This document shows, one piece after another, positions 34,233 to 41,375 of a stretch of DNA of 41,375 nt; within the stretch, counting starts at the first letter, position 1; the number at the start of each line of letters is the position of its first letter. Origin of the DNA: Acidimicrobiaceae bacterium. Its GTDB lineage: Bacteria; Actinomycetota; Acidimicrobiia; Acidimicrobiales; RAAP-2. A model generated the notes under the pieces. That model saw only the letters and a list, made by a program, of their open reading frames with translations. It was not told where the DNA came from and did no database searches. The stretch lies in NCBI GenBank assembly GCA_003132205.1, contig PKWY01000040.1, positions 25,634 to 67,008 on the forward strand, given 5' to 3'. Both the position numbers and the translations under genes were made by a program.

Positions 34233-35759
34233 CTACGACTTTGCGGCTCCGTCGAGAGGGTCGACGATTTCGAGAGCCAGCAGGGGAGCCGAGGCCTTGC
34301 TGATGCACTCCTGGTACTCGAAGTCGGGCTGGCTGTCGGCGACCACGCCGCCCCCGGCCTGCACCGTGGCGAAACCGTCGCGGATCGAAAGCGTCCGGAT
34401 GGTGATGGCGAAGTCGGCGTCGCCGTTCAAGGAGAAGTAGCCAACGGCTCCGCCGTAGGGTCCTCGGTGGACCGGTTCGAACTCGTCGATGAGTTCCATG
34501 GCCCGCACCTTCGGTGCCCCGCTCAAAGTTCCCGCGGGGAAGAGCGCGTCGAAGGCGTCGAAGGCGTCGAGCCCGGGCGCCAACTCGCCGTTGACCTGGG
34601 AGACGAGGTGCATGAGGTGGGAGAAGCGCTCTACGTGGGCGAGTCGCTCCACCCGCACCGTGCCCGGTGTCGCCACGCGGCCGACGTCGTTTCGACCGAG
34701 GTCGACGAGCATCACGTGCTCGGCGATCTCCTTTTCGTCGTTGAGGATCTCCTTCTCTAGAGCCAGGTCCTCGGCCTCGTTCGCTCCCCGGGGACGGGTG
34801 CCCGCGATCGGGCGGGTGCTGACGATGCCGTCTTGGATACGCACCAACATCTCGGGTGACGCGCCGACAATCTGGGTGTCGCCCCCGTCGAGAAGGTACA
34901 TGTAAGGAGAGGGGTTGAGCGAGCGGAGCACGCGATAGAGCGTGAGCGGGTTGACCTTGGTAGCCCGGCGGAACTGCTGGCTGGGCACCACCTGGAAGAT
35001 GTCGCCCGCGTAGATGTACTCCTTGGCTCGTTCCACCACCGCGCCGTACTCTTCGCGCGTGAAGTTGGAGAGGCCCGCGGCGATCGAGCGTATGTCGATC
35101 TTCCCGCGCATCGAGGGCGCGGTCGCCACCAGTTGCTCGGTCGCGGGGTCGCGGATTTCGACCGATGAGAACAAGACCTCCACGATCTCATCGAGCCGAC
35201 GGCGGGTCTCGTGAAAGACCTTCTCCGGATCGTCGCCCTCTTCGATGATGGCGTTCACGACGACGGTGGTCGAATGTCGCAAGTGGTCACAGATCAGCAC
35301 CGCCCCGGGAAAGGAGAAGTCCACGTCGGGCCACATGTGGCTGACCGGCGGCCTCGGCAGTTTCTCGAGCCGTCGGACGTAGTCGTACGTGACAAAGCCC
35401 ACGGCGCCTCCGAAGAAACTCGGCAACTCCGGCGGCGCGTAGGTTCGATACCTCTTGAGCAGCGCCCGGATCGTCTCGAGCGGGCCCGTTTCGCCGTTCT
35501 CGACGGAGGTCCCTTCCACGACGGTGGCGGAGCCTTCACCGCGCACCCGCCAACTGCGGTCGAGCCCTATGAACGAGTAGCGCCCGGTGTCGTCACCGAG
35601 CGCGGCGCTCTCGAGCAGAAAGATGGCGCGTCCGTTGCTGAAGCGCTGGTAGAGCGAAACGGGAGTCTCGCGGTCGAGCTGGAGCGTCACGTGCAGGGGA
35701 ACGACGTTGAATCCGTCGCTGACGTGGGCGAGGAAATCCGTCAGGTCGCTGGCGTCCAT
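34233..35759 (-). CDS. trpE: Anthranilate synthase component I
   Basis: A 508-residue chorismate-utilising enzyme that converts chorismate and ammonia to anthranilate in tryptophan synthesis. The C-terminal domain has RPIAGTRPRG, HVMLVDLGRNDVGRV, PAGTLSGAPKVRAMELIDE and GGAVGYFSLNGDADFAI. The N-terminal LLES at 48-51 is the tryptophan feedback-binding motif, which supports TrpE over PabB or other synthases. The ATG at 35759 has no ribosome binding site but lies six bases after TAACCT, which points to a leaderless message. trpG is divergent 46 bases away, an arrangement that would let one region control both subunits. No other trp gene is in the window. Confidence 0.88.
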   Translation of the reverse strand: MDASDLTDFLAHVSDGFNVVPLHVTLQLDRETPVSLYQRFSNGRAIFLLESAALGDDTGRYSFIGLDRSWRVRGEGSATVVEGTSVENGETGPLETIRALLKRYRTYAPPELPSFFGGAVGFVTYDYVRRLEKLPRPPVSHMWPDVDFSFPGAVLICDHLRHSTTVVVNAIIEEGDDPEKVFHETRRRLDEIVEVLFSSVEIRDPATEQLVATAPSMRGKIDIRSIAAGLSNFTREEYGAVVERAKEYIYAGDIFQVVPSQQFRRATKVNPLTLYRVLRSLNPSPYMYLLDGGDTQIVGASPEMLVRIQDGIVSTRPIAGTRPRGANEAEDLALEKEILNDEKEIAEHVMLVDLGRNDVGRVATPGTVRVERLAHVERFSHLMHLVSQVNGELAPGLDAFDAFDALFPAGTLSGAPKVRAMELIDEFEPVHRGPYGGAVGYFSLNGDADFAITIRTLSIRDGFATVQAGGGVVADSQPDFEYQECISKASAPLLALEIVDPLDGAAKS

Positions 35760-35765
35760 CAATCA

Positions 35766-35771
35766 AGGTTA
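35766..35771 (-). promoter_or_regulatory. Putative -10 hexamer of trpE (leaderless start)
   Basis: On the minus strand TAACCT (35771 to 35766) stands six bases before the ATG at 35759, so transcription would begin at or next to the start codon. It lies within the 46-bp spacer shared with trpG and overlaps the region where the trpG -35 would be. Confidence 0.45.
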
Positions 35772-35799
35772 GTGACTCTGCGGGCGAACTCCGTAGAAT
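35772..35799 (+). promoter_or_regulatory. Putative promoter of trpG (leaderless start)
   Basis: TAGAAT (35794-35799) is six bases before the ATG at 35806, and GTGACT (35772-35777) lies 16 bases upstream as a 4/6 match to TTGACA. No ribosome binding site is present, which fits a leaderless transcript. Confidence 0.5.
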
Positions 35800-35805
35800 G
35801 CGTTC

Positions 35806-36480
35806 ATGACAACCGGCCCCTCGATCCTGGTCGTTGATAACTACGACTCGTTCGTGTACAACCTGGTGCAGTACCTCGCCGAGTTGGGAGCAACGGTCAC
35901 CGTCCTGCGAAACGACAAGGTGTCGGCGGCCGACCTCGAGCACGCACACTATGACGGGGTTCTTGTCTCGCCCGGACCCGGCTACCCGAAGAGCGCCGGC
36001 AACTGCATCGAGATCATCCAGTACTGCGGCACGCACCGCATTCCGATGCTCGGGATCTGCCTCGGGCACCAGGCGCTTGGCGAGGCCTACGGGGCCCTGG
36101 TGGTGCCGGCTCCAGAGTTGGTGCACGGGAGATCGAGCCTGGTCGACCACGAGGGGCATGGCGTCTTCGCGGGTCTTCCGGCGCCCCTGATCGCCGGCCG
36201 CTACCACTCGTTGGTCGTGGCCGAGTCGTCGCTGAGCGATGATTTCGAGGTGACCGCCCGCGCGGGCGATCTGGTCATGGGCATTCGCCATCGCACCTTG
36301 CCGCTCGAAGGCGTCCAGTTCCATCCCGAGTCGGTCCTCACCGAGGACGGCTACCTGCTGCTCGCCAACTGGCTCACGACGTGCGGCTCGCGCGAGGCGT
36401 TGTCGCGCGCGAAGGAGCTCAACCAGCGCAGCAACGCGATACGCCGAGCCCTGCCGAGCCCGAAGGCCGCGGCGAGCTAG
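35806..36480 (+). CDS. trpG: Anthranilate synthase component II (glutamine amidotransferase; TrpG/PabA)
   Basis: A 224-residue class I glutamine amidotransferase that feeds ammonia to TrpE. The triad is C85 in GICLGHQALGE, H173 and E175 in VQFHPESV. The N-terminal ILVVDNYDSFVYNLVQYL and VSPGPGYP are typical for TrpG/PabA, and the same protein may also serve PabB for folate. The C-terminus carries about 25 extra residues (NQRSNAIRRALPSPKAAAS). The ATG directly follows a -10-like TAGAAT. The stop TAG shares the palindrome CTAG (36477-36480) with the stop of the convergent peptidase gene. Confidence 0.88.
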   Translation: MTTGPSILVVDNYDSFVYNLVQYLAELGATVTVLRNDKVSAADLEHAHYDGVLVSPGPGYPKSAGNCIEIIQYCGTHRIPMLGICLGHQALGEAYGALVVPAPELVHGRSSLVDHEGHGVFAGLPAPLIAGRYHSLVVAESSLSDDFEVTARAGDLVMGIRHRTLPLEGVQFHPESVLTEDGYLLLANWLTTCGSREALSRAKELNQRSNAIRRALPSPKAAAS

Positions 36481-37214
36481 GAGAAGTCGGCACCCACGCC
36501 GTAGCGGGTTTCGACGATTTCGCCCTTCACCAGTTCCACCCTGTACGCCGCCGGACCGTCCAGCGGCGAGATTGGCGAATCGGCGACAACTGATGTTGCT
36601 TCGGTGCCTTCGTACCAGATTCCGACGTGGTCATCTGTCGCGTAGGCGAGGGGCGAGAGCACTCCTTCTGCCATGAGCCGGTGCAGGAGCGGGCGACGCT
36701 CGGCCTCGGAGTCGTAATGAACGCCGTTGGCGTAGGGGAGCAGGCCCAGGCCGTTGGTGACCGGCTGAAGCACGGGCCCGAACGAGTCGGTCGTGCCGCC
36801 GATGTGCCAGCATAGGCTACCCGCCGAGACGCCGCCAAGAATGACGCCGAGCTCCCACGCGCTGCGCATGGCGGTGTCGACGCCGTGGAGGCGCCAAAGG
36901 GTGAGCAGGTTGGCGACCGACCCGCCCCCGACCCAGACGAGGTCGCTCGTGCCCAGTCGCTCCTCGGGGTCCGCCGACGGCTGTGGGAACAGCTTCAGTT
37001 CGGTGACGTCGCAGCCCGCTGCGTTGAACGCCTCGTAGGACACGGCGTAGTAGCTACTCGGGTCGCCGCTCGCGGTATGAACCAGGCAGACCTTGGGCCG
37101 AACCTTGTCGGTCATGGAAACCGCATCGAGCAGCATCGAGCCGAGGCGGACTGACTGCTGCACGGGACCGGCGACGAAGCCGCCCGAGGTGGCGAGGATT
37201 CTGGGAGTTTTCAC
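36477..37214 (-). CDS. Peptidase E / cyanophycinase-like serine hydrolase (family S51)
   Basis: A 245-residue protein of the S51 family, with a class I amidotransferase-like fold. The nucleophile is S130 in GGVSAGSLCWH. VWVGGGSVANLLTLWR precedes it, as in dipeptidase E, and GVHYDSEAERRPLLHRL supplies the conserved histidine. DDHVGIWYEG comes later. PepE cleaves dipeptides with an N-terminal aspartate; cyanophycinase cleaves cyanophycin. The N-terminus is not exported, so intracellular peptide breakdown is likely. The start is GTG at 37214, with only a weak upstream ribosome binding site and a TAAAAA hexamer nearby. It is convergent with trpG, sharing CTAG. Confidence 0.8.
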   Translation of the reverse strand: MKTPRILATSGGFVAGPVQQSVRLGSMLLDAVSMTDKVRPKVCLVHTASGDPSSYYAVSYEAFNAAGCDVTELKLFPQPSADPEERLGTSDLVWVGGGSVANLLTLWRLHGVDTAMRSAWELGVILGGVSAGSLCWHIGGTTDSFGPVLQPVTNGLGLLPYANGVHYDSEAERRPLLHRLMAEGVLSPLAYATDDHVGIWYEGTEATSVVADSPISPLDGPAAYRVELVKGEIVETRYGVGADFS

Positions 37215-37305
37215 TTCATCTTTTTAGTTCAGTGACGCAGGCGAAGAGCTCGCTTCGATTGCTGCCTAATATTCGCTAGCGTCGGGTTTGCACAAAGGAG
37301 ATCAC

Positions 37306-38505
37306 GTGGCCACGAGTGAAGCAGAGATTGATCAACTGATTGACGGCCTAGTCGCCGAATTCCCCCCGGCGTCAACAGACCCGGTCACCTTCCTCGGCGC
37401 GCAGTTCGACCGCGGTCTCGCGTGGGCCCATTTCCCGGTCGGCCTCGGCGGCCTCGGCGCCAGCCCCGCCGAGCAGCTCTACGTGCTTCGTCGCTTGTCG
37501 AAGCTGCGCGTACCCTCGGCGGCGGGACGCAACGTCATTGGCTACGGAATGTGCGCTCCGACTATCGTCGCGCACGGCACCGACGAGCAGAAGCAGCGGT
37601 TCCTGCGTCCACTCTTCACCGGTGAGGAGATCTGGTGCCAGCTGTTCTCGGAGCCCGGCGCCGGATCCGATGTCGCGGCGCTCGCCACGCGAGCCATGCT
37701 CGACGGCGACGAGTGGATCGTCACGGGGCAGAAGGTGTGGACGACGCTCGCTCACGAGGCGTCCTACGGGCTGCTCATCGCGCGCAGCAACCCCGATGTC
37801 CCCAAGCACAAGGGCATCACCGCGTTCCTCGTCGACATGCACGCGCCCGGCGTCGAAGTGCTCCCCCTGTACCAGGCGACCGGCGAGGCGGAGTTCAACG
37901 AGTGTTTCTTCAACGAAGTGCGCATCCCCGACAACCGTCGGCTCGGCGGCGTGGGCGAGGGCTGGGGCGTTTCGATCACGACCTTGATGAACGAGCGCGT
38001 CTCGATCGGCGGCACCGTGCCCCCGCGTGGATCGGGCCTCATTGGCGAAGCCGTGAAGATCTGGAAGAAGAGCTGGACGGCACGCACCGATGCCCACGCC
38101 ATGGCCGTGCGCTCTGAACTGATGCAGGCGTGGGTGCGCAACGAAGTCGGTCGACTGACCAACTGGCGCGCGAACGACCTGCGCAAGGCCGGTACCCCGG
38201 GTCCCGAGGGATCGGTCGCCAAACTGGCCTTCGCCGAGGAGAACCAGCGCACGAGCGAGCTGTGCGTCAACCTCATGGGATCAGAGGGCATGCTGTACCC
38301 CTCGAGGTTTCCCCAGGTTCGCCCCACCGAGTCGGCGATGACCGGCGGCGACATGCGCAAGGCCTTCATCCGCATGCGCGCGAACTCCATCGAGGGCGGC
38401 ACCAGCGAAGTGATGCGCAACATCATTGGCGAGCGTGTCCTCGGGCTGGCGGGTGAGCCGCGCAACGACAAGGACGTCGCTTGGAAGGACGTGCCGCGAA
38501 GCTAG
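37306..38505 (+). CDS. Acyl-CoA dehydrogenase
   Basis: A 399-residue flavoenzyme of the acyl-CoA dehydrogenase family. The FAD/acyl-binding stretch is CQLFSEPGAGSD (111-122), followed by GQKVWTTLAHEASYG (141-155). The C-terminal ANSIEGGTSEVMRNIIGERV and LGL is the standard FAD-tail motif. It introduces a 2,3-double bond into an acyl-CoA and passes electrons to ETF. The substrate chain cannot be told. Start is the GTG at 37306 because AAAGGAG is five bases upstream. TAATAT (37267-37272) may be the -10. It ends directly against the stop of the convergent dienelactone hydrolase gene, with no bases between. Confidence 0.88.
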   Translation: MATSEAEIDQLIDGLVAEFPPASTDPVTFLGAQFDRGLAWAHFPVGLGGLGASPAEQLYVLRRLSKLRVPSAAGRNVIGYGMCAPTIVAHGTDEQKQRFLRPLFTGEEIWCQLFSEPGAGSDVAALATRAMLDGDEWIVTGQKVWTTLAHEASYGLLIARSNPDVPKHKGITAFLVDMHAPGVEVLPLYQATGEAEFNECFFNEVRIPDNRRLGGVGEGWGVSITTLMNERVSIGGTVPPRGSGLIGEAVKIWKKSWTARTDAHAMAVRSELMQAWVRNEVGRLTNWRANDLRKAGTPGPEGSVAKLAFAEENQRTSELCVNLMGSEGMLYPSRFPQVRPTESAMTGGDMRKAFIRMRANSIEGGTSEVMRNIIGERVLGLAGEPRNDKDVAWKDVPRS

Positions 38506-39210
38506 CTACTTCGAGGTCAGATTCGCCGCGAAGAAGTCAAGGGTGCGCTGATGCGCGTCCTTCGCGGCGGCCTCGTTGAAGACCGCCGGCCTTCCGTCGC
38601 AGTTGAAGCCGTGCTCGGCGTCGGCGTAGCGCACGATCTCAGTGGTCAATCTCGTCTTCGCGGTCTCGGCTCGAAGGGCTTCGACCTGCTCGACGGGAAT
38701 GCCCTTGTCGAGGTCGCCGTAGAGCCCGATCCACGCGCTCTTCAGCTGTGGCGCCAGCTCGAGCAGCGAGGGGAGTCCGAACCTGCCGGTCTCCACGCCG
38801 CCGCCGTAGAAGCTCGCCGCGGCGCCGACGATGCCGAGGGTGGCCGCGAAGAATGCCACCGATCCGCCCATGCAGTATCCGACGACGGCCGTCGAGGATT
38901 CCGCGTAACCGGCCTCTTTCAGGAACGCTGACGCGGCCAGGAGGTCCTCCTGGAGGCCCTCCTTCGAGAGCTCGGCCATTGCCCCCATCGCTTCGGGGAA
39001 GTTGTCGTAGGCCACCTCTTGGGATCCGGTGCGGTGAAAGAGCTCCGGCGCCACGGCGTAGTAACCGGCTGCGGCGAAGCGCTCGGTGACCGAGCGGATG
39101 TGCTCGTTCACGCCGAAGGCTTCTTGCAGCACGATGATCGCGTGGGGCGCGTTCGCGTCTCCCGCAAACTGAAGTGGTGTTCCATTGTTGAGTACGAGAC
39201 GTGTGGTCAT
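38506..39210 (-). CDS. Dienelactone hydrolase family protein
   Basis: A 234-residue alpha/beta-hydrolase of the dienelactone hydrolase family. The nucleophile is Cys, C113 in VGYCMGGSVAF, with D168 in YGDLDKGIP and H200 in DAEHGFNCDGRP. An N-terminal catalytic-dyad-like VLQEAFGVNEHIRSV places E30 near the active site, as in true dienelactone hydrolases. The family hydrolyses dienelactone and related esters in aromatic breakdown, but many members have other ester substrates. It is the last of a three-gene operon; its ATG overlaps the preceding stop as ATGA. Confidence 0.88.
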   Translation of the reverse strand: MTTRLVLNNGTPLQFAGDANAPHAIIVLQEAFGVNEHIRSVTERFAAAGYYAVAPELFHRTGSQEVAYDNFPEAMGAMAELSKEGLQEDLLAASAFLKEAGYAESSTAVVGYCMGGSVAFFAATLGIVGAAASFYGGGVETGRFGLPSLLELAPQLKSAWIGLYGDLDKGIPVEQVEALRAETAKTRLTTEIVRYADAEHGFNCDGRPAVFNEAAAKDAHQRTLDFFAANLTSK

Positions 39211-39809
39211 TCGAATGTCGGTCCTTGTGTTCGAGATCGCTTGAGTTCGTAGAAGCCCGGCGTGCTCGCAATTGCGAGGACGCCGTCATAGAGTCTGCCA
39301 GCCGCCTCGCCCTTGGGCGCCGGGGTGACGACCGGACCGAAGATGGCAGCCTCGCCGATGTGGATCACCGGCGTGCCGACGTCGGAGCCTACGGGATCCA
39401 TGCCGGCGTGGTGGCTCTTTCGCAGGGCCTCGTCGAACTCCACGCCGGCCGCCGCTTGCGCGAGGTCCGCCTCGAGCTCGGCGTCGGCGAGCGAGTTGGC
39501 GATCATCGCATCGATGTCCTTCTCGCCCTTCACGTGCAGGCGCGTGCCCATGGCCGAATACAGAGGTTCGACGACGGCGCGGCCGTGGCGCTCTTCGGCG
39601 GCGATGAGGACGCGCACGGGAGCCCACGCCTGCTGCAGGAACTCCTCGTACTCCGCAGGCAGGTCGCGACCCTCGTTGAGGACCGCGAGGCTCATCACGT
39701 GGAAGTCAACGTCGATATCGCGAACTTTCGTGGCTTCGAGGAGCCATCTCGACGTGATCCAGGCCCACGGACACGCGGGGTCCACCCATAGATCAACTTT
39801 TTGCGTCAT
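39207..39809 (-). CDS. DsbA-family (Rv2466c-like) protein with a CPWA active site
   Basis: A 200-residue thioredoxin-fold protein. It matches the mycobacterial mycothiol-dependent nitroreductase Rv2466c along its length: VDLWVDPACPWAWITSRWLL, KVRDIDVDFHVMSLAVLNE, ALRKSHHAGMDPVG, VGTPVIHIGEAAIFGPV and FYELKRSRTQGPTF. Rv2466c has the active site CPWC; here the second cysteine is an alanine (C13-P-W-A16). This suggests a one-cysteine reaction with a small thiol such as mycothiol, or a changed role. The ATG at 39809 overlaps the M20 peptidase stop as ATGA. A longer frame upstream overlaps that gene and is not used. Confidence 0.85.
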   Translation of the reverse strand: MTQKVDLWVDPACPWAWITSRWLLEATKVRDIDVDFHVMSLAVLNEGRDLPAEYEEFLQQAWAPVRVLIAAEERHGRAVVEPLYSAMGTRLHVKGEKDIDAMIANSLADAELEADLAQAAAGVEFDEALRKSHHAGMDPVGSDVGTPVIHIGEAAIFGPVVTPAPKGEAAGRLYDGVLAIASTPGFYELKRSRTQGPTFE

Positions 39810-41209
39810 GTTCGGTCCGTCTTCTCGGCGTAGGCACTCAATACAGTAATGACTGCATTGGTGACTCCTACCGCCATTGGCAGATCCAGCATTTCGTCGA
39901 TGCCGTGGGCGTTCGACATGGGGCCGAGCACGCCGGTCGCGACGAACTGCACGTCGGGGTAGCGCATGCCGAGCGACGCGAGAAACGGGATGGAGCCGCC
40001 CTCGCCGGAAAAGCCGGGCGCCCGGCCGAAAGCCTTCTGCGACGCGTCGTTCAGCGCGTCGCGCAGCCATGGCTTCAAGGGGGGACTCATCCATCCGTTC
40101 GCCGCCTGGGAGATCGTGACGACCGCTGAGGGCGGGGCATCGGTGCGAAGCGCCTCGAAGATCGCCGCCTTGGCAGTTTGCGCGTCGACGTTGGGCGGCA
40201 GGCGAAACGAAAGGACCGCCGTCGTGTAGGGGCGAAGCACGTTGCCCGCGATCTCCGGCTCAGGGATCCCGCCCATGCCCACCACCGAGAGCGTGGGGTG
40301 CCAGGTGCTTCGAAGCACGCGATCAGCGGCGGAGCTTCCCATCAGCGGGACGCCGTCGACCGTGGGCAGGCTCTCAGTGAGGAGGTCGCCGAACTCGGCG
40401 GCGACCTCGTTCGCCGCCGCCACGTGCTCGGCGGGGATCTCGGCGTGCAGCTCCTTGACAAGAATCTCGCCGGTGCTCGAGTCCTCCACCCGATCGAGCA
40501 TCTGGCGCAGCAATCGAAACGATGAGGGCACGACACCGCTCACCGAACCGCTGTGGAGTCCCTGGGTCAGCACGTTCAGGGTGACCACGACATTGACGAT
40601 GCCGCGAAGCGACGTCGTGAGCCAAAGTCGGTCGTAGGTGAGTCCGCCCGAATCCAGGCAGATCATGAGCTCCACGTCGCCCAGGTGCTCAGTCAGGTGA
40701 TCGAGATACACCTCGAGATCGGGGCTGCCGCTCTCCTCGCTCGCCTCGATGAGGACAACGCAGCGGCTGTGGGCGACGTTGTTCGCTTCCATCGCCTCGA
40801 TCGCGAGCAATGCCGAGAAGGTGGAGTAGCCGTCGTCCGCGACTCCTCGGGCGTACAGCCGGTCGCCGCGACGTGCCGGCGCGAAGGGACCGAGGCCCTC
40901 GGACCAGGCGCCCAAGGGCGGCTGCTTGTCGAGGTGGCCGTACAGGACGGCCGTGCCCGACGAGGTGCCCGTTGACTCGACGGTGACGCAGAGCACGGGG
41001 GTGCGACCTGCGAGGCGGTGGATCGAGACGTCGAAGTCGGCGAGTGTCCTCGCGAGCGCCCAGTCGGCCAAGAGCTCGACGGCCCGGTCGATGTGGCCGC
41101 TGCGCTCCCACTCGTCGTCAAACATCGGCGAGAGGCACGGGATGGTGGCGTAGGCGGTCAGGGCCTCCAAGGCGTCGCGTTCGAAGTCGCTCAGGGAGAT
41201 TGGGGGCAC
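39806..41209 (-). CDS. M20 family metallopeptidase
   Basis: A 467-residue peptidase from the GTG at 41209. Zinc-binding features are in order: VLYGHLDKQP (first His), ARGVADDGYS (bridging Asp), IEASEESGS (catalytic Glu pair), a CLDSGG aspartate, and NAHGIDE near the end (last His). The family cleaves dipeptides and N-acyl amino acids, and this long form resembles M20 dipeptidases. A TTG start at 41269 is possible but would overlap the preceding gene by about 50 bases. The GTG is 10 bases after that gene's TAA and 7 bases after a TAACCT, so I prefer it. The gene continues into the DsbA-like and dienelactone hydrolase genes as one operon. Confidence 0.85.
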   Translation of the reverse strand: MPPISLSDFERDALEALTAYATIPCLSPMFDDEWERSGHIDRAVELLADWALARTLADFDVSIHRLAGRTPVLCVTVESTGTSSGTAVLYGHLDKQPPLGAWSEGLGPFAPARRGDRLYARGVADDGYSTFSALLAIEAMEANNVAHSRCVVLIEASEESGSPDLEVYLDHLTEHLGDVELMICLDSGGLTYDRLWLTTSLRGIVNVVVTLNVLTQGLHSGSVSGVVPSSFRLLRQMLDRVEDSSTGEILVKELHAEIPAEHVAAANEVAAEFGDLLTESLPTVDGVPLMGSSAADRVLRSTWHPTLSVVGMGGIPEPEIAGNVLRPYTTAVLSFRLPPNVDAQTAKAAIFEALRTDAPPSAVVTISQAANGWMSPPLKPWLRDALNDASQKAFGRAPGFSGEGGSIPFLASLGMRYPDVQFVATGVLGPMSNAHGIDEMLDLPMAVGVTNAVITVLSAYAEKTDRT

Positions 41210-41216
41210 GAACTCG

Positions 41217-41222
41217 AGGTTA
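41217..41222 (-). promoter_or_regulatory. Putative -10 hexamer for the M20 peptidase start
   Basis: TAACCT on the minus strand (41222 to 41217) includes the TAA stop of the upstream gene and stands seven bases before the GTG at 41209. It would allow a separate leaderless transcript. Simple coupling to the upstream gene is the alternative. Confidence 0.3.
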
Positions 41223-41375
41223 CTTTGCGAGGCGCTGGGAATGGACGGCCTGCCAGCAGTACCAGGCAACCTCGGTGCGCATCCCCTCGAACCTCTCGCC
41301 CGCGCTACGAAGTTCGGTCTCGCTGATCATCTCGTTGAGATCGTGAAGGATGCTCCATCCGTTGCGCACCCCGAA
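41220..41375 (-). CDS. C-terminal fragment of an unrecognised protein running off the window
   Basis: Read on the minus strand from the right edge, 51 codons end at a TAA (41222-41220). The fragment starts FGVRNGWSILHDLNEMISET and ends AWYCWQAVHSQRLAK. It is probably helical and amphipathic, with no motif I know. Its position, 10 bases before the M20 peptidase start on the same strand, suggests it is part of that operon. Coding potential is supported by the clean open frame and composition only. Confidence 0.5.
   Translation of the reverse strand, partial: FGVRNGWSILHDLNEMISETELRSAGERFEGMRTEVAWYCWQAVHSQRLAK

Noticed and set aside
39810..40094. Upstream extension of the Rv2466c-like protein
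   Set aside because: The extra 95 residues are Arg-rich antisense-phase sequence within the M20 gene; homology starts at the ATG at 39809.
41210..41269. TTG start for the M20 peptidase at 41269
   Set aside because: It would overlap the upstream gene by about 50 bases, and the added residues show no family conservation; the GTG at 41209 is better placed.

Overview
The window is GC-rich DNA, densely packed with genes, from an aerobic actinobacterium. The main clues are a MenG-type menaquinone methyltransferase, a DsbA-fold protein close to mycobacterial Rv2466c (a mycothiol-linked family), and a KorAB 2-oxoacid:ferredoxin oxidoreductase of the mycobacterial type. Several start codons lie 6-8 bases after a TAnnnT hexamer, the usual layout of leaderless actinobacterial transcripts. 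A deep actinobacterial class such as Acidimicrobiia fits, but that is inference. I saw no rRNA, tRNA, CRISPR array, insertion sequence or phage gene.

Layout. 1-1511 (minus): the edge of a possible prenyltransferase, menG, and a low-affinity iron permease family protein. 1956-4381 (plus): metY-metX for homocysteine synthesis, behind a promoter that contains an inverted repeat. 4874-7414: a tiny exported peptide and a FUSC-type membrane protein. 7624-12463 (minus): a complete branched-chain amino acid type ABC importer, livG-livF-livH-livM-livK, closed by a perfect 21-bp hairpin. 12770-14359: a DHA2-family drug exporter. 14670-16610: a secreted protein made of four exact 444-bp units. 16824-18152: nnr (NAD(P)H-hydrate repair). 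18357-19387: two coupled small membrane proteins. 19477-19814 (minus): a frameshifted NTF2-like pseudogene. 20048-24771: a GltD-like flavoprotein/ferredoxin fusion with korA and korB.

25090-28594 holds three unrelated-looking secreted proteins, the last with an internal two-domain duplication. 28615-30771 (minus) is an MMPL transporter. A stub of an enoyl-CoA hydratase gene lies at 30985-31149. 31210-34155 (minus) is a tightly coupled four-gene operon of one small unknown protein plus three paralogous proteins, each carrying two YbjQ-like domains. trpE and trpG are divergent over 46 bp (34233-36480) with apparently leaderless starts. Then come a peptidase E homologue, an acyl-CoA dehydrogenase and a coupled minus-strand operon of an M20 peptidase, an Rv2466c-like protein lacking the second active-site cysteine, and a dienelactone hydrolase.

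The best candidate for an undescribed system is the YbjQ-like cluster at 31210-34155: six related domains in three consecutive proteins that always overlap by 1-4 bases, preceded by a small partner. The four-unit repeat protein, the secreted trio and the GltD-ferredoxin-KorAB unit are next.
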